Source: Rhabditoides inermis | Lineage: Eukaryota > Nematoda > Chromadorea > Rhabditida > Rhabditidae | DNA: 64,000 nucleotides | Assembly: GCA_963966185.1 (NCBI GenBank) | Contig: CAWZYM010000087.1 | Span: 1,262,001 to 1,326,000, forward strand | Reading direction: 5' to 3' | Program-made: the position numbers and the translations under genes | The notes under the pieces: model-generated | The model's database searches: none | The model's input: the letters and a program-made list of their open reading frames with translations, nothing else | What the model was told of the DNA's origin: nothing | Shown: piece by piece, positions 11,008 to 21,148 of the stretch | How positions within the stretch are numbered: the stretch's first letter is position 1 | How the letters are laid out: every line of letters begins with the position of its first letter

Positions 11008-12579
11008 ACAACAACAACAACAAACACTCACGTTGTATACGAGCGGGCGCGACTTGTCGAATCCCTCCGACACGTCGGCCGTCTTGTTCACGTAGAGCGC
11101 GCCGATCGTGCCCGGCACCGATATGGAGCCCTGAATCAATAATCAATCAATCATTTATCCAGATCAAGAATCGCTATATCCGTACTGTACTCTGTCAGCC
11201 CTGAATACAAACTATTAATACACTTCTATAATGCATATGCATTCGAAGCTAATGCCCATTATCCAAGGTGCATTTCGCGTTTAGAAACTCCTTATTAGGG
11301 CTGTGTGAATAGTGTATAGCACGATAACCACAAGACCACAAGGCTCAGTCTAGAAACATTCCGTGCTAATAACAATAAAATGTTAATAGAAATAAACAAG
11401 CGCACAATTTCCATAAATAAACGCACCTGTCCGACGTCTAGGTCGACGAAGATGGGCGAGCGGCCCTGGCGCACCGCGTAGTTGCACAGGATCCGACACA
11501 CCGTCGACTTGCCCACGTCAGTCGGCCCTGGACGAGAAACAGAGTATACGAGTCCACCGCCTGCGTCTCTCTTTCCATTCCCCTCTCTCTTTCTCTATTG
11601 CTAATGTTCAAACCTAGGTGGAGAAAAAGCGTGGAAGTTGAGAAGATGCTCCCCCTTCTCCCTTCTCTTTCCAAGCCACAAACTCACCGACGAGCATGAT
11701 GCGCGGTCCGGGCTTGCGCTGCTCGCTGTTGCTCTCGGCCGCCTGCCGCATCTGCTCCAGCGCCGCGTGCGTGTTCAGGTAGATCACCTGTAAGCATATA
11801 TTGTGCAGAGAACTGCGACGCGGCGAATACACATAGTTCGAAGTGGTTAGAAGAAGAATCGCAAATCGCTAATTCTTTGACGTTGATTGGCACTGTTTGG
11901 AAGTAGTTAGAATACAAACTTGTCCCCCCATGGGGTCTAACAGGCTGAAAAACAACAACAATAAACAACAACAACACCAAACTACCGTACCATGGGCGTC
12001 TGCTCGGCGACGTAGGCGCTGACGGTGACGCCGATGATCTCGACGCGCGCGCTGCTCCACGTGAACACCGCCACCCGCGAACCTGCCAATCGAGTGTTTA
12101 TCGACAAAACGTGACGTCATCGCAATGTGCGAGAAAGAAGGGTTTAGGTGTCTTGTTCATAGGCACGAAGTGATTATAGGAATCGCAAAACAAAATATGA
12201 CTGTACATGACTACAATAACCTGCAATAACCTGTCGGAAGTCGGAAGTCGGACAATGTGAATATGGACAAATTATTGTTTAGCATACCTGGCGGGAACAC
12301 GTACTTCTTGTGCAGCTCGATCTCGGTGCCGAAGATTTCGGCGCGTCCGCTCAGCAGCTCCAGCACGCAGTCCGCCGCGCCGACCTCAAAATGGTCAAAA
12401 ATGCAAATCACGGGTCTGATCGATAGTTTCTTAGATTCTGTTTGTATGTGATTATGTGATTTCTTCTACAAACACCACAAACAATGGAAACGTACCTCGA
12501 ATCGCAGTTCGTTGTCCTCCTTGAGGGTGTACTCGTTGCATCCGGCGTCGCCGCCGCCCGGTGTGTTGTTACCCGACAT
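7506..12579 (-). CDS. CLP1: CLP1, polynucleotide 5'-hydroxyl kinase / cleavage factor II subunit
   Basis: RNA 5'-kinase of tRNA splicing and pre-mRNA 3'-end cleavage, nuclear. Sixteen exons join in phase to give 436 aa (human about 425). Landmarks: N-terminal [20 protein letters not shown]-type segment [28 protein letters not shown], Walker [11 protein letters not shown] (exon 11527-11427), [72 protein letters not shown], and C-terminal GFVSVTEV then LSPQNPLP. Other exon starts and ends include 12384-12288, 12082-11991, 11787-11688, 11130-11032, 10952-10887, 10504-10419, 9955-9844, 9669-9586, 9460-9413, 9100-9002, 8818-8732, 8671-8663 (9 nt), 8598-8539 and 7592-7506. The ATG lies 1 nt after 'ttggcag', a trans-splice-like acceptor. 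The last intron carries a large palindromic element. Confidence 0.95.
7733..8523. mobile_element. 791-bp foldback (palindromic) MITE-like element in the last CLP1 intron
   Basis: Near-perfect inverted repeat. The left end TGCTGTGTCCAAAGA and right end TCTTTGGACACAGCA are complementary, and the match continues for about 320 bp per arm around a loop of roughly 150 bp. It is flanked by TAA on both sides (7730-7732 and 8524-8526), a candidate 3-bp target duplication as in PIF/Harbinger-type elements. It has no coding capacity. The right end lies 8 bp from the splice donor at 8538. The superfamily assignment is inference. Confidence 0.85.
8663..8671 (-). other. 9-nt microexon of CLP1
   Basis: On the minus strand the sequence reads TTTATTTCAG|TACGTCAAG|GTGAATAC, an exact acceptor and donor around nine bases coding Tyr-Val-Lys. 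Including it keeps phase 0 between exons 8818-8732 and 8598-8539 and adds three residues. Skipping it also keeps frame, so it could be alternative. Confidence 0.65.
10342..10382. repeat. Perfect-arm hairpin in a CLP1 intron
   Basis: AACCGATAAACT and its complement AGTTTATCGGTT flank a second short palindrome GGTACTAGTACC. The structure lies in the intron between exons 10504-10419 and 9955-9844. No function is recognised; it may be a tiny palindromic repeat remnant. Confidence 0.7.
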
Positions 12580-13885
12580 TCTGCCAATGATACCAACTTT
12601 TAAAATACAACGTATAATAATAAAAAAAAACGTGAAAGCGAATTGTGAAATGTATCACACACATTTGTTGCGCGCCGGAAAATTGTTTCGCAAGTCATGC
12701 AATATGGTGACGCATTGATAACGAAATGCGCACAGCCAAAACAATAAAGGCAGAAAATTCGCGCATAAAAATATCAGTCATATGATATAAAAGTGAATGC
12801 AGTAGATGATGGAAGAGTAACAAATAACGAAAACACATTTGTTTACATTTATCGAGGCCACCAGATGGCAAGAGATCTAATTACCGTAAATCCGGATACA
12901 ACCAGAGAGTACTATGGGTCCCATCGGCGTTGATATCGGACATTCACCATAAATACAATCAGGCAATTATCGTAAACTTATTCGGAAGCAGGACTCATAG
13001 CCATTCATATACCATTCATATAGCCATTTATATTCATTAAAATAAAATTCAATACGCTGTCTTGTTTTCGGCTAACATCGGTATCGATGGAGCCTCGCTG
13101 TTCTCTATGAATCGTGAGAAGATAACACAACTTCACTACCAGTTTTCTAGACCTTTCCATGCGGGGCCATGCGGTTGTTCGGAGTACGCGCCGCGCTCTC
13201 CCCACTGCAGAGTCTTGCTGCAGTCGTGGTCTACAAGACTGCCCTCTCCTGCACACGCTCTCATTCATCGAAGCGAGACGGGTAGCTTGTGGAGACACTG
13301 GCGTGCTAGTTCATAGCGAGTTTGATATGTTTCGCTCTGTTCCCCTTTTCTCTCTTACCACACTGAATTACCTCCAGTTTCGTTTCAGAGATAGCAAAGT
13401 TAGTGTACCCGTGTGTGGGTGAGAGAGAAAGAGGTACGGAGAGAGAGAGAGAGAGAGGGGGGGGGGGAGGAAAAGGGAAGAAAGGGGAGGAAAGGGGAGG
13501 AAAAGGGAGGGAGAGAACGGGTGAGTGAGAGAGAGAGTGAGTGAGAGTGAGACTTGATCGCACCGTTGCAGCGCTTCTAGCAATCCCTAATTTGCATGCC
13601 GTAAGCAGGATCGTGACCTCGAGGCACGGTTCGCCTTTGATGGATCGTGCTCTGATATGCATCTTCCTTTGCCCGGGGAAAGGCGTCGCTTGCGGTTATC
13701 AACGATCATCGGGGCGGGAAGTTGCGTGGGCGGGAGAGGAGAGAGGCATATATAGGCATAGAGGGAAGGTCGCTGTGGCAGTCTGTCATCAAAATCAAAA
13801 AAATCAAAATATTTATCTCGAATCAAGTAGCACACAATATCGATTACGTAAATTACGGTGGGATACGGTAAAATACAGTAATACA
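12580..13885. other. Divergent intergenic region between CLP1 and the 13.9-kb gene
   Basis: About 1.3 kb separating the minus-strand CLP1 start from the plus-strand small gene. It holds a GA/GGGG-rich tract at about 13435-13550. Open frames near 13.0-13.4 kb on both strands have no recognisable protein or matching splice sites. It should contain both promoters. Confidence 0.5.
13712..13754 (+). promoter_or_regulatory. Candidate core promoter of the 13.9-kb gene
   Basis: GC-rich boxes ggggcggg (13712-13719) and gtgggcggg (about 13727-13735) precede a TATA-like catatatagg at about 13748-13756, roughly 130 bp before the candidate ATG. The spacing fits a Pol II promoter with a short leader. Sequence-only evidence. 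Confidence 0.4.
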
Positions 13886-14436
13886 ATGCCTACTGCGAGT
13901 TCCAACAACACGGGTTTCGGTGGTCCCGTGGATGCGTACGCGTTGTTGGTGATGCTTGTCATCCCCTGCTTGCGGCTTCTGGGGAAGTTTCGATCTCGGC
14001 GGCGGAAGATCCGGGCTTCAACGATCGATCGCGAAGAGACGTCTCCGAGAGTTTCATCGTCTTCGAGGATTCCTCTCCCGTCTCAATGCCGTAGATGTAG
14101 AGAGTAGCAAAATCGAATACCAGTCCGGTTAGTGTCCTCCGCCGCACAGCATTGTTCAGGGGTCGGAGGAATAACAGGGGAAGGCACGCGACCGCGCGCT
14201 GGCAGAGAAATGAGAGGAATCAGGAACCTGTTGCCGAGGCACCAGCTGCCGACGGAGCGGAGAAGCCGGCGGCTGACAAACCTGCCGATGCAGCCAAGCC
14301 CGCCGAAGACAAGCCCAAGAGCGAGAAGAAGAGCGAGAAGAAGAGCGAGGGAAAGAAGAGTAAGAGCAAGAAGGACATCGAGTCTGTCATGAGATGCTGT
14401 AAATTCTATACTACTTCTATTTGCCATCGATTCTGA
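13886..14436 (+). CDS. Small low-complexity basic protein, unrecognised
   Basis: Two exons (13886-13935 and 14160-14436) join in phase 2 with canonical GTACGC donor and ttcag acceptor to give 108 aa. After a short N-terminus MPTASSNNTGFGGPVD comes an Arg/Asn/Gly-rich patch (GRRNNRGRHATARWQRNERN), then an Ala/Pro/Lys/Asp stretch and a KKSEKKSEGKKSKSKKD run. The composition suggests a disordered nucleic-acid-binding or chromatin-associated protein; this is inference. An unspliced alternative reads on to a stop at about 14107 and would include a hydrophobic segment. Confidence 0.45.
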
Positions 14437-14504
14437 GGCGCTATTTTTTCTCGAACGGATGATGCAGTGTTCCCTATCCACAGCTGCAGTGAGTTTGAGA
14501 GAGA

Positions 14505-14507
14505 GAG

Positions 14508-14548
<41 letters not shown>

Positions 14549-14795
14549 AGAGAGAGAGTGGAGTGAGAGAGAGATAGAGAGAGAGGAGAGAGAGGAGAGA
14601 GAGGAGAGAGAGGAGAGAGAGGAGAGAGAGGAGAGAGAGGAGAGAGAGGAGAGAGAGGAGAGAGAGGAGAGAGAGGAGAGAGAGGAGAGAGAGGAGAGAG
14701 AGGACAGAGAGGACAGAGAGGACAGAGAGGAGAGAGAGGAGAGAGAGGAGAGAGAGGAGAGAGAGGAGAGAGAGGAGAGAGAGGAGAGAGAGACC
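14505..14795. repeat. GA-rich minisatellite with 9-bp unit
   Basis: A (GA)n start passes into about 25 tandem copies of GGAGAGAGA with a few GGACAGAGA variants. It lies between two plus-strand genes. The long Ser-Pro-Leu open frame on the opposite strand is just this repeat translated. Confidence 0.95.
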
Positions 14796-14948
14796 GAGAA
14801 AGACCGAGAAAGACCGAGATAATATACTTTTTGTGATTATAGAGGTTTCGCAATTTTCGCTGGAAAATTCTAGCGTTCGATCCAGAAAGATTTATCGTCC
14901 GTCATAAAAACACAAACCTCCGTCATAAAAACGGATCTCTATCTCCAA

Positions 14949-15996
14949 ATGTCCAAATACTACAAGTGAGTTGATGTTCGATACCAATGATTTGGGACAT
15001 GTTTGTTACAATTGTGAAAACAATTGTTAGTTTGCAGGATTGCGTTTCCTGTATTTGGAGGCCGCCCACAGTCTGAATGGAGCAGCAAGGCAGATGTGAG
15101 GCCGCGCCGGGTATCTGATGGGTGGCTGCGGTCCACCACGCTTCGCGGTGCCAACTGGCGTATCAGATCAATGAAAAACGCCACCGCGGCGTCTGAGCTG
15201 AAGCTCGACGTCCTTCCTTGCCCGTCGGAGATTGAGAGCTCCGCGTACGTGCGCGCTCTGCGTGCGTCAGGAGCTCCGGCTCCGCGTCGGCCTGCTCCGG
15301 AGGCTGCTCGGAGGGCTTCTCATGATTCTGTCGTGCACGAGCACGGGCTCAGAATGGCTCGCCAGGTGAGAATCGATGGTCTGTTGCGATCATTTATGCG
15401 TTGTGTCTCTTTCATCGTTTCGTGATGTGGCTGTATGTCGTTTGGTTTTCCAGGCGGCGCTCGTCAGCTTGTGATGCATGGTGTGCCTGCGGACGTGGTG
15501 TGCCGTCCGGTATGAACAGCAGGCTCATACAGTCCGTCATAAAACGGAAGCTTCCGTCATATAAGCGGATGTATAAGCTATCTAGAGGTACTACAAGTGA
15601 GTTGATTTTTGATATCAGTGATTTGGGGTGTTTGTTGTTGTGAAACGTTTTAAATGTTATGTTGCAGGTTGACACATCATATCTACATCGAACCGACCGA
15701 GCGGGAGGCATGTGTGCGATACGACGGCAAAAATGTTTGTGAGTGTGTTTTGTTGATGTTTTTTGTTTTGTTTGTTCATTGCAAATATTGTATGTGTAAA
15801 TGTAAACTATTTCACATTTCAGGTTTACGCAGTGGTAGGAAGACTCGCAACAACGGCAGCGGAGGGTCCTTCTGGCTACCGTATGCCTAAGGAGATGTGG
15901 CCGAAGGGACATATCCCACTCCTTCACCAGTATGCGCCTCTCATCAACGATCGTTACGACCTTCGAGCTGTTATCTACGAGTTGACCGACAAGTAG
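14949..15996 (+). CDS. Unrecognised multi-exon gene (212 aa as modelled)
   Basis: Exons 14949-14965, 15038-15365, 15468-15509, 15586-15596 (11-nt microexon), 15668-15734 and 15823-15996 join in phase with GT/AG borders and end at TAG. The product starts MSKYYKIAFPVFGGRPQSEW, has an Ala/Pro/Arg-rich middle, and ends with a conserved-looking block YRMPKEMWPKGHIPLLHQY and DRYDLRAVIYELTDK. No family recognised. The block from about 14900 to 15040 is partly duplicated at 15530-15670: the same exon end YYK, donor and intron are repeated. The microexon and donor GTTTGT are the weakest parts. A 121-aa version ending at 15474 is possible if the third intron uses the nearer acceptor. Confidence 0.45.
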
Positions 15997-16093
15997 GTGA
16001 ATGATCTTTCTCTTTCTCTCTCTCTCCCTCTCTCTCTCTCTTTCTCTCCCTCTCTCTTTAGAGTGGTTAATGGTTTTTCAGGACAATACGTCG

Positions 16094-16528
16094 ATGGAAT
16101 CTATGCTGAGACAAGCGATGAGGACTATCTACGGTGGTGACTACAATTCCAGCAGGAGCTATTGTTTCACACGATCTCTCGGTATCAGGCCGAAGGAGTT
16201 CACCGTGGAAGGGAGCGACGTGTGGGACATAAACATCGAGTGCGTATACGAATGGCCTATCAGGGAGGAAGACCTACCTTCGTCTCTTCAAATTGTAAAC
16301 AAATCACTTGTTACTTGTTCTTCTGAATACATTATCGTTATTGTTATTTTTGTCGTGTTATGGCTACGCGAATTTGACTTGAAGGTTGTTGAGAGAGGTT
16401 CGGAGAGACTAGGGAAAACGGGTCGACTGTATTTTGAATGTGAACCTGAGAAGTGCCAAAACTTTATACATAAACATTATCACAACAGTATTAGGACGTG
16501 GTTTGATGTCTCAGCGCTCACGAGTTGA
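16094..16528 (+). CDS. Unrecognised small gene or downstream part of the 14.9-kb gene
   Basis: Two exons (16094-16294 and 16385-16528) give 114 aa beginning MESMLRQAMRTIYGGDYN, with EFTVEGSDVWDINIECVYEW in the middle and a C-terminal Cys/His-containing segment YFECEPEKCQNFIHKHYHN. The ATG lies 12 nt after a good acceptor (tttttcag at 16074-16081), and the upstream frame is open to that acceptor. The preceding gene stops only about 85 nt earlier, with a CT-rich spacer. It is either a trans-spliced downstream gene of an operon-like pair or the tail of the same gene across an in-frame TAG. No family recognised. Confidence 0.45.
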   Translation: MESMLRQAMRTIYGGDYNSSRSYCFTRSLGIRPKEFTVEGSDVWDINIECVYEWPIREEDLPSSLQIVNKSLVTCSSEYIIVIVIFVVLWLREFDLKVVERGSERLGKTGRLYFECEPEKCQNFIHKHYHNSIRTWFDVSALTS

Positions 16529-16616
16529 CTGAAATGAATGATCACCAAATACTAATACAATGGTCAATCTATTTGCATTCTAAATCGCTTTTAAAATACA
16601 CTGTTTGTTCGTGTTT

Positions 16617-17824
16617 TTAAAAATTAGTTTCGAATATCAAATCGCGTTTTGGGTTTGCAATAGGGGTTGAAGACTCTAGCCGACTTGAATATTTAAAAGA
16701 CATCATCGATAAAATCTCACCAGCACTGTACTTGATAGTGTACTCGGCTCCGTTGGCGTTGTTGGTGGTGAGGATGACCATGTGGGATTCACTCACGTCG
16801 GCCACACCCATCTGCACCTCACAGCACACCCTGCAAGATAAAGGTCTGCTCGAAAGACGTAAGTATCATATTCAAAACACGTGTGTGGTTGAAGATAGTG
16901 TCATTTATGGTAATGCTTTGTGAAGAAGTTGCGCGTCGCTTTCTTCTGATCTACCACACCGCTCGTCATCAGTCGAACATCCACGCTTCGGGGAAACAAA
17001 CTAGTTCACTTTCTCACCGATATCCCGAGTTTCGCGGGTCAGCCTTGGACTTGACGTTCCAGTAGCCTAAGTCACAGCTCTCTTCGCAGTGGTACTTGGA
17101 GGCGTTGACAAACTCCAGTTGCACACGCTGTCCGCAGTCCGCCTGCGATAAGTGAGCGGTAGGCTTGGACACGACTGTGAGTGGGTGAGTGCATGCCCCA
17201 CCACCCTGGTCTCACCCTTATTGTCACCTCTTTCATTACCTATCCTTACCTGATTACCTGATACCAGGACTGTTAGGATAGGTGAAGGGACCAAGGGAGT
17301 TGGGCATGCACTGAGTCGTATATAAAAAGCCTACTGTTCAGAAAGCAGAAGCTCACACACCATGCTATGTCGGTTCTATTCCCGCTACGAGCAATCAGTT
17401 TTGCCAAGTTCTCAAAGTGAATTTCGATGATTTCGATGAGGTAAATGAACCTGTGCCTTTAACCTGTACTATTTGGATTATGCTATAGAAGGCCTGCCCG
17501 AAGTCATACAATTCTACACCTACATACTACTACATACCTTTATCCAGTACGTCTTGCTAGCATCGAGCGTCACAGTCTGGTTGTGGGACATGGCGTTGAG
17601 GGTCATCCCCGGCTTGTCCTGACATGAACATGTTAGTCCTCCAAGTATGTAGCATCTACTACGAATAACACTGCTTTACCACAATTTTACACATATAGTC
17701 AGAATCAGTGTGTTAGTCCTTGGTTCTTGGTTGCGCGCCCAGCAGCCGCCGCACGCGGATGGTGGGCACGCGACGCGGACCTGGGTCTCTCTTTTATAGT
17801 ACTCCCTCCGCGTCTCTGACCGCG

Positions 17825-17868
<44 letters not shown>

Positions 17869-19504
17869 CAGGCGGCGCACTTTCTGATTGCGAGTTTATC
17901 TGATGAGCAATCGAGGCAGATCAGGAAAAAAACTGTCGTTCACCATGACACTTCTCTTTGACAATGTCACACATGGTTGTGAGGCGGGGCATTCGACATG
18001 GAATGAACCGGCCTTCTCGAACCAGGTGGATATTCCTTTTTGAGCGAAAAGTGGCAGGAAATGCCTTCCCCGTTGAGGTTTGCCGTCCACCTACCATGTC
18101 TTCACAGGTAGCGCCTCCGAATCCGCGGGGACACTCGCATGCCTGACAGTCGTTGGCTCGAGGCACTCCTCCGTTCTTGCACTCGGCGTGGCCAGACGCG
18201 CACTTGTCTCAACGTCGTTCATTATCTTGCTGCCTGTTTTTTTAAGTTTGTTTCTTTAATCACACTATTGTTATTTATACTACGATACGATAACTGCGTT
18301 TTTAGAACGATAATCATAATCGAATCGTAATCGAAAAAAAATTTCATTTCAAGTAATATGCTTATGTGACATACCTAGGCATCTGTAGGCGTGATTGATG
18401 GAGAGGATATCGTAGAAAGACGGTTCTTCATGCTGTCCCGTCGTGAAATCGAACAAGTTGTCCACTGGATCGATCACCATTTTCTTTCTGTCCAGAGCGC
18501 CACTGTAACTAACTAGAGTGTTGTGTTTCTTCAAATCAATAGGAAATGAAAGTCCTCAAGATGAGAAGCTAGAACGTACGCTTTCGGTGAATAATGCATC
18601 ACGCTGCCGTAGTCATAGACAAACTTGTTCGAAGTCGAAGTGGCTATTGTTTCGTAATTGTGCAAATCTGTTTTCTGTTAAGAAAATGAAAAAGTCACAA
18701 ATTGATTAACATATGGCTTCCTCACGTTGATGTTTTCGTAGTCAACTTTGACAAACTTGTCTCTGTCGGTGCGGGATTGTGTATGCGCGAAACCTAGCAC
18801 GTGCATTGTTTCATGAAATACGATTCCGAACTGAAATATGGTTTGAAATGTTTAACGTGCGTAAAAGAGCACATCGAAACAAGACTTTCCGAGATGAATG
18901 CGATTAATATCATATAAATGATATCTTCCTTGCGATGCGAAACATACATTGTCTATAAAAATGCTAGAAACATGTAACTTTATGTGTTTCCTACGTTCAC
19001 TGTCAGTGTTATTGTTGTATATTCGAACCGCGAAATATCCTGCATTTTCTTCAAATCGAACGCATGTTTTATTTTCGATAGTTTTAACGACTTTACGAAA
19101 CACTTCACGACCTTCTTCGGCTGTAATTGAAAAATAATACTTAATAATTTAAAAATGCTGAAGAAAAGACCCACGAAATGTCTCTTCGAAATAATACTCT
19201 ATTGCACGTGAAAAAGACCACGGCCGACCAACAAAACTCGATCGTTTGTATCGCTCACTCCGCAGATTCGCCATTTGATCTCTTTACAAAAAAGCTTATG
19301 GTTATTAGCTTTGCACTGACTCGTATATAAGAATATCTCCGTCAAGGAGACCGCTCGCGTGTCCAGATTTCATGTTAATTTTCAGAATGGAATCTTTGTT
19401 TTGTTCCATGATCTGAAGTATTTATTTGAACTGAAACACAACTTCATTATAGTCACCTCGCCAATCATAATCTCTCTCTTCTCTTGTTCCACGTGTTTGA
19501 GCGC
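16617..19504 (-). CDS. Astacin-family zinc metalloprotease with EGF and CUB domains (NAS-type), N-terminal exon missing
   Basis: Secreted M12A endopeptidase. Thirteen exons from 19504 to 16617 join in phase (461 codons). Order: propeptide tail with GLLDGDILIYE, mature start RPWSFSRAIEYYFEETF, TCVRFEENAGYFAVRIY, CFASQGRY...GKSCF, zinc site HETMHVLGFAHTQSRTDRD (HExxHxxGxxH present, exon 18830-18726), Met-turn YDYGSVMHYSP, SFYDILSINHAYRC, an EGF domain (CKNGGVPRANDCQACECPRG), and a CUB domain with CGQRVQLEF, CEESCDLGYW and CCEVQMGVAD. All catalytic residues are intact. No signal peptide exon is identified upstream of 19504; a foldback element starts 34 bp beyond that exon. Other exons: 19412-19321, 19281-19175, 19120-18873, 18674-18580, 18508-18375, 18207-18095, 18012-17944, 17618-17538, 17142-17018, 16830-16721, 16675-16617. 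Confidence 0.9.
17827..17867. repeat. (GA)n microsatellite in an astacin intron
   Basis: Perfect GA run of about 20 units in the intron between the EGF-side exon 18012-17944 and the CUB exon 17618-17538. The GC-rich block just before it (17730-17825) is not explained by the gene model. Confidence 0.95.
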
Positions 19505-19537
19505 CTAAAGACAGTTGCCGCAATGTATACAGAGGTG

Positions 19538-20017
19538 GCCAGTCAAACGGCCCTTTGCAGCCGATTTTGCGCAAAAATGCTAAAACTGCTGCAATGCTCC
19601 TTTCTCGGGTCTCCGTTGAGCTACAGAGCTCTAGGTCTCCGTTGAGCTACAGAGTTTAGCGGAATCGAACCCTAAATCAGTGATATATCGAACTGTATAG
19701 TTGGTTCCAGTTGTAATCATTCAGAAGGCTGTTTTCATACTCTTTTTACACAATGACAATCGCGCATTGTCGCCGCTCATTGCCCTCTCTCGCTCGCGTG
19801 GTTATGCAAATGCGAGGTTCGTCGACTGCTCAGAAGGGGTCAAAATCAGGAGTGTGAAAGCAGGCCATGATTTCAATTGGAACCAACTATACAGTTTGAT
19901 AGATCACTAGTAGAGGGTTCGATTCCGCTAAACTAGAGCTCTGTAGCTCAACGGAGACCCGAGAAAGGAGCTTTGCAGCAGTTTTAGCCGTTTTGAGCCA
20001 AATCGGGCTGTTTGACT

Positions 20018-20020
<3 letters not shown>
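19538..20020. mobile_element. Foldback MITE-like element upstream of the astacin exons
   Basis: The ends GCCAGTCAAACGGCCC and GGGCTGTTTGACTGGC are inverted copies, and the arms match for about 180 bp with interruptions (for example CCGTTGAGCTACAGAG against CTCTGTAGCTCAACGG, and ACTGTATAGTTGG against CCAACTATACAGT). The right end abuts a (TA)n run that may have erased the target duplication. No open frame encodes a transposase. Confidence 0.8.

Positions 20021-20076
<56 letters not shown>
20021..20076. repeat. (AT)n microsatellite
   Basis: Uninterrupted AT dinucleotides directly against the right end of the foldback element. The Tyr-Ile open frame through it is not a gene. Confidence 0.97.
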
Positions 20077-20078
<2 letters not shown>

Positions 20079-20093
20079 TGCGTCGTTTTTTAG

Positions 20094-20394
20094 TATTGGC
20101 TACTGTATGCGGAACAAGAATGCGATGCTGGGAGCTGTAAACGAGATGAGGGAATACGAGCATATTAGTGGAGGTTATTATTATTGAGTTATTTATTAGT
20201 TATTATGAGGTATGTATTATTATAGTATTAATATTGAGGTTATTATGGTTGCATGTATTTTTAACATCTGTTTTTCAGGACACGTGGACTGGATGTATGC
20301 ATCAGGACCGGTGGAGCATCGAAATTTGCCCAAAAATGCTCTATACAAAAACCAGCGCACCGTGTGCTATATGTGGCAGGCGAACGGTCTCTGA
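20094..20394 (+). pseudogene. Orphan plus-strand exons, possible gene remnant
   Basis: Two open segments (20094-20173 and 20279-20394) are bounded by good splice signals (gttttttag before, GGAG|GTTATT, tttttcag|GA) and join in phase to give IGYCMRNKNAMLGAVNEM...GHVDWMYASGPVEHRNL...QRTVCYMWQANGL then TGA. No 5' end is visible because the foldback element and (AT)n run lie immediately upstream. No family recognised. It could be the surviving 3' end of a gene disrupted by the element, or an uncharacterised gene with a distant start. Confidence 0.3.
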
Positions 20395-21148
20395 GAAAAA
20401 GTTGGATAAACTCGCATTTGAGCTTTTGTCATTTGTCGGGGATTTGTTTCAATTCGCGAACGTTTCGGCTACCGCATTTACCACAGTTTATGCGCACATC
20501 TCAAGCGAGCCCTTTCATCGAAACCGCCAATCTGTATCCAGGAATTCAGGAAAGTGAAATGTGTTTTTTGGTCGAGCTTCCAAAATCACGAATTGGGGAT
20601 AAACAATTTGCGTATACTCCGGAACGTATAGTTTCTGTTGCCGAATCTCAGATGTCAGATCCCAACTTGTCGTTTTTTTTCCAGGCAGATATGACTGGAC
20701 AATGATAACGTAATCCAATTCGGCGCGTAGAACAAAACATCAAAAACATTCGCTGTAGCTTCTTTATCCAAAATCTCATGTATATATAATATCGGGGCTG
20801 AGCGAGGGGTTGAAACAAACTTGAAACATTGCAAACAAACAAAAACACCGCTTCTGACGTCTGGGGTAAGGCTAGGCAATCCTAAAACGAAAAGGTGAAA
20901 GGCGATAAGATCTTGGAGGCGAAAGTTGATCGAGGGGGAAAGTGCAGAGAAACGACACAAGTGATAATCGAAGAGACCCCGGCAAGTGAGATGGGAAGAG
21001 TGAGCGGTCAGAGCGCACTAAGGAGTTGCGCCAGCTACTAATACTATAAAACCAAGTAAACGTCGAGATGGGGGAGAGTGAGAGATGGCGCTGTGAACGC
21101 TGCGCCTAAATAGGCATAAAGTGGGCGGGGCTTGCTGGGACACAATGC
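20395..21148. other. Spacer downstream of the F-box/LRR gene
   Basis: Between the orphan exons and the 3' end of the minus-strand F-box/LRR gene. One plus-strand open frame runs to 20705 but lacks a start context or family signal. Nothing else recognised. Confidence 0.4.

Noticed and set aside
14083..14853. 256-aa minus-strand open frame with (Ser-Pro-Leu)n
   Set aside because: It is the translation of a 9-bp GA-rich minisatellite; the non-repeat ends show no gene signals.
19600..19970. tRNA-like boxes (GGTTCGATTCC and TAGCTCAACGG) in the foldback element
   Set aside because: On either strand the boxes are in the wrong order for a Pol III tRNA promoter; they are part of the inverted arms.
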